Below, in pieces: positions 17,663 through 26,296 of a stretch of DNA of 56,057 nt. The notes below the pieces were generated by a model, which was given only the letters and a program-made list of their open reading frames with translations, ran no database searches and was not told the origin of the DNA. The translations under genes and the position numbers were made by a program. Each line of letters begins with the position of its first letter. Position 1 is the first letter of the stretch. This DNA comes from Burkholderiales bacterium (lineage in GTDB: Bacteria > Pseudomonadota > Gammaproteobacteria > Burkholderiales > Burkholderiaceae_C): contig RXJQ01000019.1 in assembly GCA_003963115.1 (NCBI GenBank), positions 1 to 56,057 of the forward strand, given 5' to 3'.

Positions 17663-18880
17663 ATGAGCATTCGAATCAAGAACAAGTGGTTGTCGGGCTG
17701 GCGTCTGGTCGTGGGTGTGGTGCTTGTGGTGGCGGGAGGCTGGGGCATCAAGCGCTACTTCTTTACCCCGCCTGAAGCGCCACAGGTGATCACCGCCAAG
17801 GTCAGCGTCGATGACATCGAGGATACCGTGTTGGCCAGCGGCACCATCCAGGCAGACAAGGAAGTCAGCGTGGGCGCCCAGGTTTCCGGCCAGATCAAGC
17901 GCCTGTATGTGGACCTGGGCGACAAGGTCAAGAAGGGCCAGCTGGTGGCCGAGATCGACTCCACCACGCAGACCAACACGCTGCGCAATGCCGAGGCCCA
18001 GGTGGCCTTGCTCAATGCGCAGCGGCGCGCCAAAGTGGCCTTGCAAAAGCAGGCCGAGCTGAGCTTCAAGCGCCAGCAGGAGCTGGTCAAGCTCAACGCA
18101 GGTGCCAGAGCCGATCTGGAAAATGCCGAAGCCTTGCTGGCCACCACCACGGCCGACATCGCGGTGCTGGATGCGCAGATCAAGCAGGCCAATATCTCGG
18201 TGGACACGGCGCGCGTCAATCTGGGCTACACCCGCATCACGGCACCGATCGACGGCGTGGTGATTGCGGTGATCGCGGAAGAGGGGCGCACGGTGAACGC
18301 CATCCAGTCGGCGCCCTCCATCATCAAGCTGGCCAAGCTGGATCAGGTGCAGATCAAGGCGCAGATCTCGGAGGCCGATGTGGTGCGGGTCAAGCCTGGC
18401 ATGCCAGCCTACTTCACGATCCTGGGGGAGCCGCTGCATCGCTACAACGCCACCTTGCGTGGGGTCGAGCCCGTGCCGGAGTCGGATCAGACCGACGCCA
18501 AGGTGACGGCCTCGACGTCGACCACCACGGCCATCTATTACAACGGCCTGTTCGATGTGCCCAACCCCGATGGCAAGCTGCGCGTGCTGATGACGGCCCA
18601 GGTCTTCATCGTGCTGAACAAAGCCGATCACGCGCTGGTGATTCCGGCCTCGGCGCTGGGCAGGCTGGACCGCAAGAGCAAGACTTACGAGATCAGTGTG
18701 CTGGAAGGTCCCGATGGCAGGCAGAAGGTGGTCAAGCGCCAGGTTCGCATCGGTTTGAACAACCGGGTGCAGGCGCAGGTGCTGGATGGCTTGAAGGAAG
18801 GCGAGCTGGTCGTGGTGGGCGATGCCTCCAGCTCGGGCAGTGGCGCTGGTGGCACACGCCGGCCGCCTGGCATGTTCTGA
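17663..18880 (+). CDS. macA: MacA-like periplasmic adaptor of a tripartite efflux system
   Basis: 405 residues from the ATG at 17663 (GGTGAC upstream); an ATG at 17648 would add five residues. One N-terminal membrane anchor ([15 protein letters not shown]) is followed by a lipoyl half ([20 protein letters not shown]), a coiled-coil hairpin rich in Ala/Gln/Lys, the second lipoyl half ([17 protein letters not shown]), a beta-barrel and a membrane-proximal domain. It bridges the inner-membrane ATPase MacB to the outer-membrane channel encoded two genes on. MacB starts 19 bp downstream. Confidence 0.92.
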   Translation: MSIRIKNKWLSGWRLVVGVVLVVAGGWGIKRYFFTPPEAPQVITAKVSVDDIEDTVLASGTIQADKEVSVGAQVSGQIKRLYVDLGDKVKKGQLVAEIDSTTQTNTLRNAEAQVALLNAQRRAKVALQKQAELSFKRQQELVKLNAGARADLENAEALLATTTADIAVLDAQIKQANISVDTARVNLGYTRITAPIDGVVIAVIAEEGRTVNAIQSAPSIIKLAKLDQVQIKAQISEADVVRVKPGMPAYFTILGEPLHRYNATLRGVEPVPESDQTDAKVTASTSTTTAIYYNGLFDVPNPDGKLRVLMTAQVFIVLNKADHALVIPASALGRLDRKSKTYEISVLEGPDGRQKVVKRQVRIGLNNRVQAQVLDGLKEGELVVVGDASSSGSGAGGTRRPPGMF

Positions 18881-18899
18881 TGCCATGGGTGGTGACCGC

Positions 18900-20879
18900 A
18901 TGAGCACGTCGTCCATGGATGCTGGCCGTCCAGCCTTGCTGGAGGTGCGCGACCTGTGGCGCGAATACCCTTCGGGCGAGGGTTTGGTTGCCGTGCTCAA
19001 GGGCATCAACCTGCGCATCGAGGCCGGCGAGATGGTGGCCATCATGGGGGCATCGGGCTCGGGCAAGTCCACCTTGATGAACATCCTGGGCTGTTTGGAT
19101 CGGCCCACGCGCGGCAGCTACCAAGTGGCGGGCCAGGCCACGGCCGATCTGGAGCCCGATGAGCTGGCGCGCTTGCGGCGAGAGCATTTCGGCTTCATCT
19201 TCCAGCGCTACCACCTGCTGGGCGATCTGAGTGCGTCGGGCAATGTCGAGATTCCGGCCATCTATGCGGGCCATGGCAAGGGCGAGCGCCACACACGTGC
19301 CGCGGCCTTGCTCCAACGTCTGGGTCTGGGTGATCGCACCTCGCACAGGCCGGGGCAGTTGTCTGGTGGTCAGCAGCAGCGCGTCAGCATTGCGCGGGCG
19401 TTGATGAACGGCGGCGATGTGATCCTGGCCGACGAGCCCACTGGCGCGCTGGACAGCACCAGCGGCGAGGAGGTCATGCGCATCCTCGAAGAGCTGCACG
19501 CCGATGGCCACACCGTCATCATCGTGACGCACGACCTGAAGGTGGCGCAGCACGCACAGCGCATCGTCGAGCTTGCCGATGGCGTGATCATCTCGGACCG
19601 GCGGCAGGACAAGGCCCATGTGCCCGAGGCGCCCAAGCAGGAAGAGGGTACGCCGCCGCCGCACCCCTGGCGCGCCAACTGGGACCGCTTCACCGAGGCC
19701 TTCACGATGGCCCTGCGTGCCATGGCCGGGCACCGCTTGCGCACCTTGCTGACCATGCTGGGCATCATCATTGGCATCGCCTCGGTGGTGTCGATGGTGG
19801 CCCTGGGCGAGGGCTCGCGCCAGCGTGTGCTCAAGGACATCGCCGCGATGGGGACCAACACGATCGACCTCTTCCCGGGCAAGAATTTCGGTGACCGGCA
19901 GGCGGGGCGCATCCGCACCTTGGTTCCGGCCGATGCGGACGCGCTGTCGCAACTGAGCTATGTCGACAGCGTCACGCCCACCGTGAGTACCAGCGTCACG
20001 CTGCGTCTGGGCAATGTGGAGGCCACGGCCAACATCACCGGCGTGGGCGAGGATTTCTTCCGGGTCAAGGGCTACACCCTGGCGCAGGGCCAGGCCTTCG
20101 ATGCCGACAGCGTGCGGCGCCAGACACAAGAGGCCGTGATCGACCCCAACACGCAAAAGGCCTTGTTTCCCAATGGCGAGAACCCGGTCGGGCAGGTGAT
20201 CTTCCTGGGCTCGGTGCCGGTGCGCATCGTGGGGGTGACCTCGCCGCAGGAAAGCGCCTTCATGATCTCGGACAACCTCAATGTCTGGGTACCCTACACC
20301 ACAGCGATGAGGCGCTTGCTGGGCGTGCGCTGGCTGCGCAACATCACGGTGCGCATCAGCGACGACGTGCCCTCCGCGGCGGCGGAGCAAGGCATCACCA
20401 AGCTGATCACCCAGCGGCATGGCACGCAGGACTTCTTCGTGCGCAACAGTGACAGCATCCGCCAGACCATAGAGAGCACCACGCAGACCATGACCCTGCT
20501 GATCTCCTCGATTGCCGTGATCTCCCTGATCGTGGGCGGGATTGGCGTGATGAACATCATGTTGGTGTCGGTGACCGAGCGCACGCAGGAGATCGGGGTG
20601 CGCATGGCCGTGGGGGCGCGTCAGGGCGACATCCTGCGGCAGTTCCTGATCGAAGCCGTGCTGGTCTGCCTGATCGGTGGTGTGCTGGGCATCGGCCTGG
20701 CCCTGGGGATCGGCCTGGTCTTCGACAAAGTGGGTGGCGGCAGCTTCAGCATGATCTATTCGGTGTCGTCCATCGTGGCGGCGTTTGGCGTTTCTTCTTT
20801 GATCGGCGTGGTGTTCGGCTTCCTGCCGGCGCGCAATGCGGCCAGGCTCGATCCCGTGGACGCCTTGTCCAGACAGTGA
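18900..20879 (+). CDS. macB: MacB-type ABC transporter (ATPase plus permease)
   Basis: 659 residues from the ATG at 18900, which has GGTGGTGA upstream; longer starts overlap macA. The N-terminal ATPase has Walker [10 protein letters not shown], signature [11 protein letters not shown], Walker [13 protein letters not shown] and the H-loop IVTHD. After a linker come a first membrane helix ([20 protein letters not shown]), a ~200-residue periplasmic domain and three C-terminal helices including [18 protein letters not shown]. MacB systems drive periplasmic substrates such as macrolides, peptides or siderophores out through a TolC-like channel. The substrate here is unknown. Confidence 0.95.
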   Translation: MSTSSMDAGRPALLEVRDLWREYPSGEGLVAVLKGINLRIEAGEMVAIMGASGSGKSTLMNILGCLDRPTRGSYQVAGQATADLEPDELARLRREHFGFIFQRYHLLGDLSASGNVEIPAIYAGHGKGERHTRAAALLQRLGLGDRTSHRPGQLSGGQQQRVSIARALMNGGDVILADEPTGALDSTSGEEVMRILEELHADGHTVIIVTHDLKVAQHAQRIVELADGVIISDRRQDKAHVPEAPKQEEGTPPPHPWRANWDRFTEAFTMALRAMAGHRLRTLLTMLGIIIGIASVVSMVALGEGSRQRVLKDIAAMGTNTIDLFPGKNFGDRQAGRIRTLVPADADALSQLSYVDSVTPTVSTSVTLRLGNVEATANITGVGEDFFRVKGYTLAQGQAFDADSVRRQTQEAVIDPNTQKALFPNGENPVGQVIFLGSVPVRIVGVTSPQESAFMISDNLNVWVPYTTAMRRLLGVRWLRNITVRISDDVPSAAAEQGITKLITQRHGTQDFFVRNSDSIRQTIESTTQTMTLLISSIAVISLIVGGIGVMNIMLVSVTERTQEIGVRMAVGARQGDILRQFLIEAVLVCLIGGVLGIGLALGIGLVFDKVGGGSFSMIYSVSSIVAAFGVSSLIGVVFGFLPARNAARLDPVDALSRQ

Positions 20880-20886
20880 GCTCATC

Positions 20887-22287
20887 ATGACAAAACACAG
20901 CGTGAACACTTTCAACTTGAGCCGTGCCAGCCAATGGGGCAGCGTGGCGCTGGCCGTTGCCCTGCTGAGTGCGTGCGCGTCGACCACGCCCTACAAACAG
21001 CCGGACGTGCGCGTGCCCGAGAACTGGGCGCAAGGCCCGTCCACACAGGCTGCCCTGGCGCCCTGGTGGCAGGGCATGAACGATCCTGTCTTGACGCAGC
21101 TCATTGAGGATGCGCTGGCGCGCAACACGAATCTGGCACAGGCGGCCATCAAGGTCCGCCGGGCACAGTTGCTGGCAGGGCAGGCGGCCAGCAACCAGTT
21201 GCCGACCTTGACCGTGCAGGGCAACAGCACCGCCTCGCGCCTGTTGGATGGCGGCCCGACCACGCGCCTGAACACCGTGACGGCTGGCGCGAGCTGGGAG
21301 GTCGATTTGTGGGGGCGCCTGGCGTCCTTGCGCAATGTGGCTGATTGGGAGGCGCAGGCCACCGAACAGGATCGGCAAGCGGCCGCCATGTCCCTCGTGG
21401 GCACAGTGGCCAATCTGTACTGGCAGGTGGCTTATCTGAACCAACGTGTGGAGGCCAGCCAGCAAAGCATCGACTACGCGCGCCAGACCCTGCAACTGGT
21501 TGAGGCGCAGTACAAGGTGGGGGCCGCGTCCGGGTTGGAGTTGGCGCAGGCCACGCAGGCCTTGGCCGCTCAGGAGGCCAGCCACACGCAGTGGCTGCAG
21601 CAACGTGTGCAGGCGCGCAATGCCCTGGCCATCCTGTTTGATGCTCCGCCTTCCGTGGCCGCCAAGGAGTCCTTGCGCCTGCCGGACGGCACCTTGCCCG
21701 ATGTGCAGCCCGGTGCGCCAGCCTCCCTGTTGGCGCGGCGGCCGGATCTGCGGGCCTCCGAGCTGCGCTTGCGCAAGTTCCTGGCCACGGTCGATGCCAC
21801 CCGCGCCAGTTTCTATCCGACCTTCACCTTGACAGGCAGCGTGGGTGGCAGCAGCAAGGCCTTGTCCAGCGTGTTGAGTGACCCAGTGGGCACCTTGGGT
21901 GCGGGGCTGACGCTGCCCTTCGTGCAATGGCGTGACATGCAGCGCAGCATCGACGTCTCACAAGCCGATTACGAGTCGGCCGTGTTGGGCTACAGGCAGA
22001 GCTGGTACCAGGCCTTGGCCGATGTCGAGAACGCCTTGTCTGCCCGTGTGCAGTATGAGAGTCAGGGCGAGAAGCTCACGCAAGCCGTCAAGGCCGCACA
22101 AGACACCGAGCGTCTGAGCGAAGCGCGCTACCGTGCCGGTGCCGTGCCGCTTAAGACCTGGCTGGATGCCCAGGAGACCCGTCGCCAGGCCGAGAACAAC
22201 CTGGCGGCCAACCGGCTCAACAGGCTTGGGGCGCTGGTGACGCTGTACCAGGCGGCAGGTGGCGGCCTGGAAGTCTCGGGGTCTTGA
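20887..22287 (+). CDS. NodT/TolC-family outer-membrane efflux lipoprotein
   Basis: 466 residues from the ATG at 20887, seven bases after macB ends. The signal peptide ends in the lipobox LLSACAS, so the mature protein is a lipoprotein. Two OEP repeats follow, each with long helices and conserved motifs such as DPVLTQLIEDALARN, ASWEVDLWGRL, LLARRPDLRASE and ENALSARVQYE. It forms the outer-membrane duct for MacAB. The tight spacing of the three genes indicates one operon. Confidence 0.93.
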   Translation: MTKHSVNTFNLSRASQWGSVALAVALLSACASTTPYKQPDVRVPENWAQGPSTQAALAPWWQGMNDPVLTQLIEDALARNTNLAQAAIKVRRAQLLAGQAASNQLPTLTVQGNSTASRLLDGGPTTRLNTVTAGASWEVDLWGRLASLRNVADWEAQATEQDRQAAAMSLVGTVANLYWQVAYLNQRVEASQQSIDYARQTLQLVEAQYKVGAASGLELAQATQALAAQEASHTQWLQQRVQARNALAILFDAPPSVAAKESLRLPDGTLPDVQPGAPASLLARRPDLRASELRLRKFLATVDATRASFYPTFTLTGSVGGSSKALSSVLSDPVGTLGAGLTLPFVQWRDMQRSIDVSQADYESAVLGYRQSWYQALADVENALSARVQYESQGEKLTQAVKAAQDTERLSEARYRAGAVPLKTWLDAQETRRQAENNLAANRLNRLGALVTLYQAAGGGLEVSGS

Positions 22288-22302
22288 GCGTTCTTGAGGG
22301 CC

Positions 22303-22324
22303 AGGCCTGTTCGAGGCCTGTTCG
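22303..22324. repeat. 11-bp tandem duplication
   Basis: AGGCCTGTTCG occurs twice back to back (22303-22313 and 22314-22324) in the 41-bp gap between two convergent genes. There is no obvious function; it looks like a small slippage event. Confidence 0.8.
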
Positions 22325-22328
22325 AGAG

Positions 22329-23180
22329 TTATTCGGCGCGTGAGGTGCGCGCCTCGACAACCCTCACTGCGTCGGTGCCAGGCTGCATGCTCAAGTGCAA
22401 CTGCGCGGCGAAGTGCCTCGGGTGGTGCAACTTGGCCATGGCGAAGCCGGCCCGACGCAGTTCGGTTTCGGCTTCTTGCTCGTGGTTGAAGTGCAGGAAC
22501 ACCTGCCCTTTGACGAAGGTCGACAGCAAGGCCTTGAAGGCCTGAATCCCCAAGCCCCGGTTGATGTTGCCCAGATGCAGATCCGACAGATACAGGCCAT
22601 TGGGGAAGCGCTGAAGCACGGCTGCAAACCGCGCCCACATGCCTTGTACGGTTGGCGTGTCGAAATAGTTGAGCAAGCCCTCGGTGATGATGGCGGTGCC
22701 TTGCGTGGCGTCCAGCCCCTCGGCCAGGTTTGACAGGCTCAGTGGGCCGGTGTCTGCCAGGGCATTCAAGGGCAAGACTTCATGCCCCTGGCTGATGAGG
22801 CCAGCCTGCTCGATCAAATGGCGCTTGCGGGCAGCCATGTCGGGCAGATCACACTCGATGTAGCGCAGCCTGCCTCCGTGCTTTTGCTTGAAACGCCAGC
22901 CTCTGGGTGACAAGCCGGCCGCCACTTCGATCACCTGACTGACCCGGCCCTCGGCAATCGCCTGGTCCAGCAGGAGGTCGATCAGCTTGTGCCTGGCCAG
23001 CAGGAAGGCCTCCAGCGTGGGCGCGCCCGTCCATGCGGCCAGACCGTGCAGCGGCCGCAAGGCGGTGTGCATCAGGCGGCCTTGCGGTGTGACCAGGGCC
23101 GGGTGCGACAAGCCATGCGCGAACCAGGTGTAGCCGGTGTAGTGGGCGGTCGGGCTGATGCTGGCTGGGTTGCGGGCCAT
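22329..23180 (-). CDS. SAM-dependent methyltransferase, leucine carboxyl methyltransferase-like
   Basis: 283 residues from the ATG at 23180 (MARNPASISPTAHYTGYTW); the open frame extends upstream but the extra part is not conserved in character. VIEVAAGLSPRGWRF is the glycine-containing SAM loop, IECDLPDMAARKR carries the acidic residue after strand 2, and TAIITEGLLNYFD is the motif typical of the Ppm1/Tcmp/LCMT family. The methyl acceptor is unknown. Divergent from the GST gene. Confidence 0.75.
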   Translation of the reverse strand: MARNPASISPTAHYTGYTWFAHGLSHPALVTPQGRLMHTALRPLHGLAAWTGAPTLEAFLLARHKLIDLLLDQAIAEGRVSQVIEVAAGLSPRGWRFKQKHGGRLRYIECDLPDMAARKRHLIEQAGLISQGHEVLPLNALADTGPLSLSNLAEGLDATQGTAIITEGLLNYFDTPTVQGMWARFAAVLQRFPNGLYLSDLHLGNINRGLGIQAFKALLSTFVKGQVFLHFNHEQEAETELRRAGFAMAKLHHPRHFAAQLHLSMQPGTDAVRVVEARTSRAE

Positions 23181-23277
23181 GGTCTGTGTCTCTAAAGGGA
23201 TGCACTGAAGGGATGCACACATTGTGATGCGGGATGTGATCAGATGGCTGCGCACGCTTTCCCTTTGAGAGCGAGGT

Positions 23278-23976
23278 ATGCTGCCGCCCATGATCACCGT
23301 CCACCACCTCGAAACATCCCGTTCGCAGCGCGTGCTGTGGTTGCTTGAAGAACTGGGCGTGCCCTACGAGCTCAAGATCTACAAGCGCAACCCGGTCACG
23401 CGCCTGGCACCGCCCGAGCTCAAGCAGATCCACCCGCTGGGCAAGTCACCCGTGATCACCGATGGGGATCTGGTGGTGGCTGAGTCTGGCGCCATCCTGG
23501 AGTACCTGGTCGAGCGCTATGGCGCGCAGGCCCCGGGCGAAGCCGCTCACCTGACAACGCAGCCCGGCACGCCCGAGCACATGCAGTTGCGTTTCTGGAT
23601 GCACTTCGCCGAAGGCTCCCTGATGAACTGGCTGGTGATGAAGCTGGTGTTCATGACCATCCCGACCCAGCCCATGCCCTTCTTTGTCAAGCCGATTGCG
23701 CGCGAGCTTTGCAAGAAGGTGCAAAAGCAGCTGATCGACCCGAACGTCAACACCTCCATGGCCTTCATCGAAGACCATCTGGGCAAGCATGCCTGGTTCG
23801 CAGGCGACCGCCTCACATTGGCCGACTTCCAGATGAGCTTTGCGGTGTGCGCGCTGATGTCGCGCGCCGACGACGCCCAGCGCTGCCCGAACCTGTCGGC
23901 CTACGTCAAGCGCATGGAAGCGCGGCCTGCCTACCAGCGTGCGCTGGCCAAGGGCGGGCCGGTCATCATGCGTTGA
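23278..23976 (+). CDS. Glutathione S-transferase
   Basis: 232 residues (a start at 23290, MITVHHLETSRSQR, is equally plausible). The thioredoxin-like N-terminal domain has the SRSQRVLWLLEELGVPYEL active-site helix, the cis-Pro strand GKSPVITDGD and the glutathione-binding ESGAILEYL. The all-helical C-terminal domain has LTLADFQMSF, the N-capping motif. Likely cytoplasmic detoxification; substrate unknown. It is convergent with the desaturase gene (8-bp gap). Confidence 0.9.
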   Translation: MLPPMITVHHLETSRSQRVLWLLEELGVPYELKIYKRNPVTRLAPPELKQIHPLGKSPVITDGDLVVAESGAILEYLVERYGAQAPGEAAHLTTQPGTPEHMQLRFWMHFAEGSLMNWLVMKLVFMTIPTQPMPFFVKPIARELCKKVQKQLIDPNVNTSMAFIEDHLGKHAWFAGDRLTLADFQMSFAVCALMSRADDAQRCPNLSAYVKRMEARPAYQRALAKGGPVIMR

Positions 23977-23983
23977 GCTGGTT

Positions 23984-25045
23984 TCAGCTGGCAGCCTGGC
24001 CTGCGCTGGCCAGCTTGAGCACTTGCACGTAGCTGGGCGGCTCGGGTACATCGGTGCGCTGACGCAGCCAGGCGTGCATCTGAGGCAGCCGGTGATAAGG
24101 CACCGAGGCCATGAGGTGGTGCTCCATGTGGAAGTTCACGTTCACCGGGGCCACGGTGGCGCGGGCCAGCCAGCCGGCACGCGTGGTGCGGGTGTTGCGG
24201 AACATATCGGGCGAGCGGTCAAGGCAGCCGTGTTCGGCAATGGAGCGAATGCGGATGAACAGCGGCAGGAAGGTCAGGAAGGCCAGCACCCAGGCCCAGT
24301 AGAGCCAGGCATGGCCCGTGGCCGCGAGGATGCCCCACAGTGCCGCATTGGTGATCAGCATCGGGCCCATATTGCGCAGCGTGGTCGTGACGCGCTCGGG
24401 CCAGGTGCGGCCTTCTTGTGGCAGGCGCTCGATGTGGTTGGCCACCGTCCACTTGAAGACGCCGACATCCATCATGACCAGACCGAATACGAGCTTGAGA
24501 CCAGTCAGGCCGACGATGTCGCGCAGCATCTTGCGTCGCAGCGACGCCGGCGTGACGGGGTAGTCCTCATGCAAAGAGATGTCGGGGTCATCCATGGTCC
24601 CTGTGCGGGTGTGATGGCCGAGATGGTGTACCTTGTACTTGGGCAGGTTCTGCCAGATGGGGCGGGCGCACAGCCAGTCGGTGAGCACGTCATTGGCCCA
24701 GCGGCTCTTGAACAGCGTGCCGTGCGAGCCCTCATGCTGGAGGATGGCCAGTGCCAGCTGGCGACCACCCAGCACGGCCATCACAACAACAAAGGTCAGC
24801 GGGTTGGGCCAGCGTGCCAGCACCGCAAAGGCCAGGGCGATCACGCCCCAGGTCGAGCCAATGGCCCAGGCGCCCCACAGGTCGGAGCGTGCGGTCAATT
24901 CCGCCATCTGCTCGCGGGTGAACAAGTCCTTGAGCCGGCGCTTGGTGACGGCAGGCAGGTCACTGGGCGTGGCCGTGAACGCTGCGGGTTCGTTTGCAGG
25001 CGAATCGATGGACGCGTTGGTGGACGTTGGTGCTTGGCTGGACAT
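23984..25045 (-). CDS. Membrane fatty acid desaturase
   Basis: 353 residues. Three histidine boxes of the diiron membrane desaturases are present: HEGSH (104-108), HHLGHH (140-145) and FHMEHH near residue 315. Hydrophobic segments around 60-100 and 190-250 give the expected four-helix topology. It introduces a double bond into an acyl chain or a related lipid; regioselectivity is not predictable. It starts 17 bp after the PaaX-type regulator gene ends, and the two are probably one operon. Confidence 0.88.
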   Translation of the reverse strand: MSSQAPTSTNASIDSPANEPAAFTATPSDLPAVTKRRLKDLFTREQMAELTARSDLWGAWAIGSTWGVIALAFAVLARWPNPLTFVVVMAVLGGRQLALAILQHEGSHGTLFKSRWANDVLTDWLCARPIWQNLPKYKVHHLGHHTRTGTMDDPDISLHEDYPVTPASLRRKMLRDIVGLTGLKLVFGLVMMDVGVFKWTVANHIERLPQEGRTWPERVTTTLRNMGPMLITNAALWGILAATGHAWLYWAWVLAFLTFLPLFIRIRSIAEHGCLDRSPDMFRNTRTTRAGWLARATVAPVNVNFHMEHHLMASVPYHRLPQMHAWLRQRTDVPEPPSYVQVLKLASAGQAAS

Positions 25046-25062
25046 GGCGAAACTCGCAGAGA

Positions 25063-25917
25063 TCAGTGGGTGAGGGGCTGTTTGCCGCTCTTGGATTGGG
25101 TGGCCTTGGTGCCGGCTTTGCTGGCCGTGGAGCCGGTGACCGACGAGAGCTGCCCTTGCCAGATGCGGTGGCCAGCCTGATCAAAGACCTGCACGGCATG
25201 GGCAAAGGCGCGGCGCTCAGCCACATCGACCAGCGGCTCGGGCAGCATGGGGTCGAACACCAGTTGGCGAATGGCCTCGTTACCCAGCAGATAGCACTCG
25301 CGGGCGGCCACATCGGGCTCCAGTTCGTCGGCATGCGCCAACCAGGTCTCCAGCTTGAGGCGGGTTTGCGCATAGGCTTTGTTCAGTGCCTCGCCATGCC
25401 ACAGCGCGCGGGCGCGTGCATCCAGTGCGGCATCCATGTCAGTGGCGGTGAAGACCGGCACATCGGTCTCCAGGCCCAGCTTGTGCAGACGCTCGCGGAT
25501 GCCGGCGGCGTGCCCAAGCAGGTTGTCCGGGCGCACATGCAAGGTGTCGTCCAGCTCCTTGAAGCCCAGCAGGGCGAGGGCCCGTTGGCGCGCACGCAAG
25601 GCCGTGCGGTCGCTGCGGGCCAGGTGGCCGGTGCTCACCATGATCCAGGCGCCATGCCATTCGCAGACCAGCGATTCGTTGCTGCGCCAATGCGCCAGCT
25701 CCGCCGCCAGCTTGGCGGCCTGTGGCCCAAGCTTGTAGCTGCCCCGCCCGGCGGATTCGATCAGCCCGGCCGCACCCAGTCGTACCAACGCCACCCGCAC
25801 GCTGTTCTCGCGGATGCCGAACAGCGCACACGCGCCAACCGCATCGGCGGCGCTCAGCGGCTGTCCGTCATTGGCCAGCAGCAGGTTGAGAACGAGGTTC
25901 TTGGGGTTGGGGGACAT
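25063..25917 (-). CDS. PaaX-family transcriptional regulator
   Basis: 284 residues. The N-terminal winged helix (ALFGIRENSVRVALVRLGAA) is followed by GLIESAGRGSYKLG, and the rest matches PaaX-type regulators including the C-terminal AARECYLLGNEAIRQLVFDP region. The Lys/Ser-rich tail is unconserved. PaaX proteins are usually repressors responding to acyl-CoA thioesters such as phenylacetyl-CoA. No phenylacetate genes are nearby; the adjacent fatty acid desaturase suggests control of membrane lipid desaturation. Its promoter carries palindromes suited to autoregulation. Confidence 0.85.
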   Translation of the reverse strand: MSPNPKNLVLNLLLANDGQPLSAADAVGACALFGIRENSVRVALVRLGAAGLIESAGRGSYKLGPQAAKLAAELAHWRSNESLVCEWHGAWIMVSTGHLARSDRTALRARQRALALLGFKELDDTLHVRPDNLLGHAAGIRERLHKLGLETDVPVFTATDMDAALDARARALWHGEALNKAYAQTRLKLETWLAHADELEPDVAARECYLLGNEAIRQLVFDPMLPEPLVDVAERRAFAHAVQVFDQAGHRIWQGQLSSVTGSTASKAGTKATQSKSGKQPLTH

Positions 25918-25942
25918 GGTTCATTACGATGAATTGCGACGG

Positions 25943-25984
25943 ATCATATTTCATGAAACATTTCTGTGTCAATCAATAATTGAT
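25943..25984 (-). promoter_or_regulatory. Promoter and palindromic operators of the PaaX-type gene
   Basis: Read on the minus strand: TTGACA (25972-25967), an 18-bp spacer and TATGAT (25948-25943), a near-consensus sigma-70 promoter 26 bp before the ATG. The perfect palindrome TTTCATGAAA (25949-25958) fills part of the spacer, and ATCAATAATTGAT (25972-25984) abuts the -35. Both are placed to block RNA polymerase. Confidence 0.7.
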
Positions 25985-26172
25985 ATTTTGTGTAACTTGC
26001 CGCCGAAGTGTTGGCAAGTCGGATGGCGCGCTGGCGCGTGAAGGGGACCATGGCAGCGGCAGATCGCTCAGGCCATCGAGCCTGGATCCGTACATCGGTG
26101 GCTTGAATATTGGTGTCAGCCCTTAATCAGTTTCGAATATCCCACATGAGGGGGAGTAGCCCCGCTTAGGGA

Positions 26173-26188
26173 TGGACATCATCTTGCA
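26173..26188 (+). promoter_or_regulatory. Possible sigma-54 element upstream of the PEP-CTERM gene
   Basis: TGGACATCATCTTGCA has GG-N10-GC spacing and a perfect TTGCA at -12, with a weak -24 box. PEP-CTERM genes in related bacteria are known to depend on RpoN with the PrsK/PrsR two-component system, which raises the plausibility. Predicted start of transcription near 26199. Confidence 0.4.
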
Positions 26189-26296
26189 ACTGATGAAAAT
26201 ATTCCATAACGACCACGACAGGCTCAGCTGTTAATGAAAAGCCTTCTGGAGCTTGAGCGCGGGCGTGATTTGAATCAATCAATTCTGGGGATATTC

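Larger units (their letters stand above)
25918..26296. other. AT-rich divergent regulatory region between paaX-like and PEP-CTERM genes
   Basis: 379 bp, visibly richer in A and T than its surroundings. It holds the promoter of the PaaX-type gene with two palindromes, and a possible sigma-54 element serving the PEP-CTERM gene; each is listed separately. I see no coding frame in it. The long-frame start of the PEP-CTERM gene at 26234 lies here but the ATG at 26297 is preferred. Confidence 0.6.

Noticed and set aside
18732..20987. 751-codon minus-strand frame opposite macB
   Set aside because: It is a shadow of macB, with His/Gln-rich composition and no recognisable domain.
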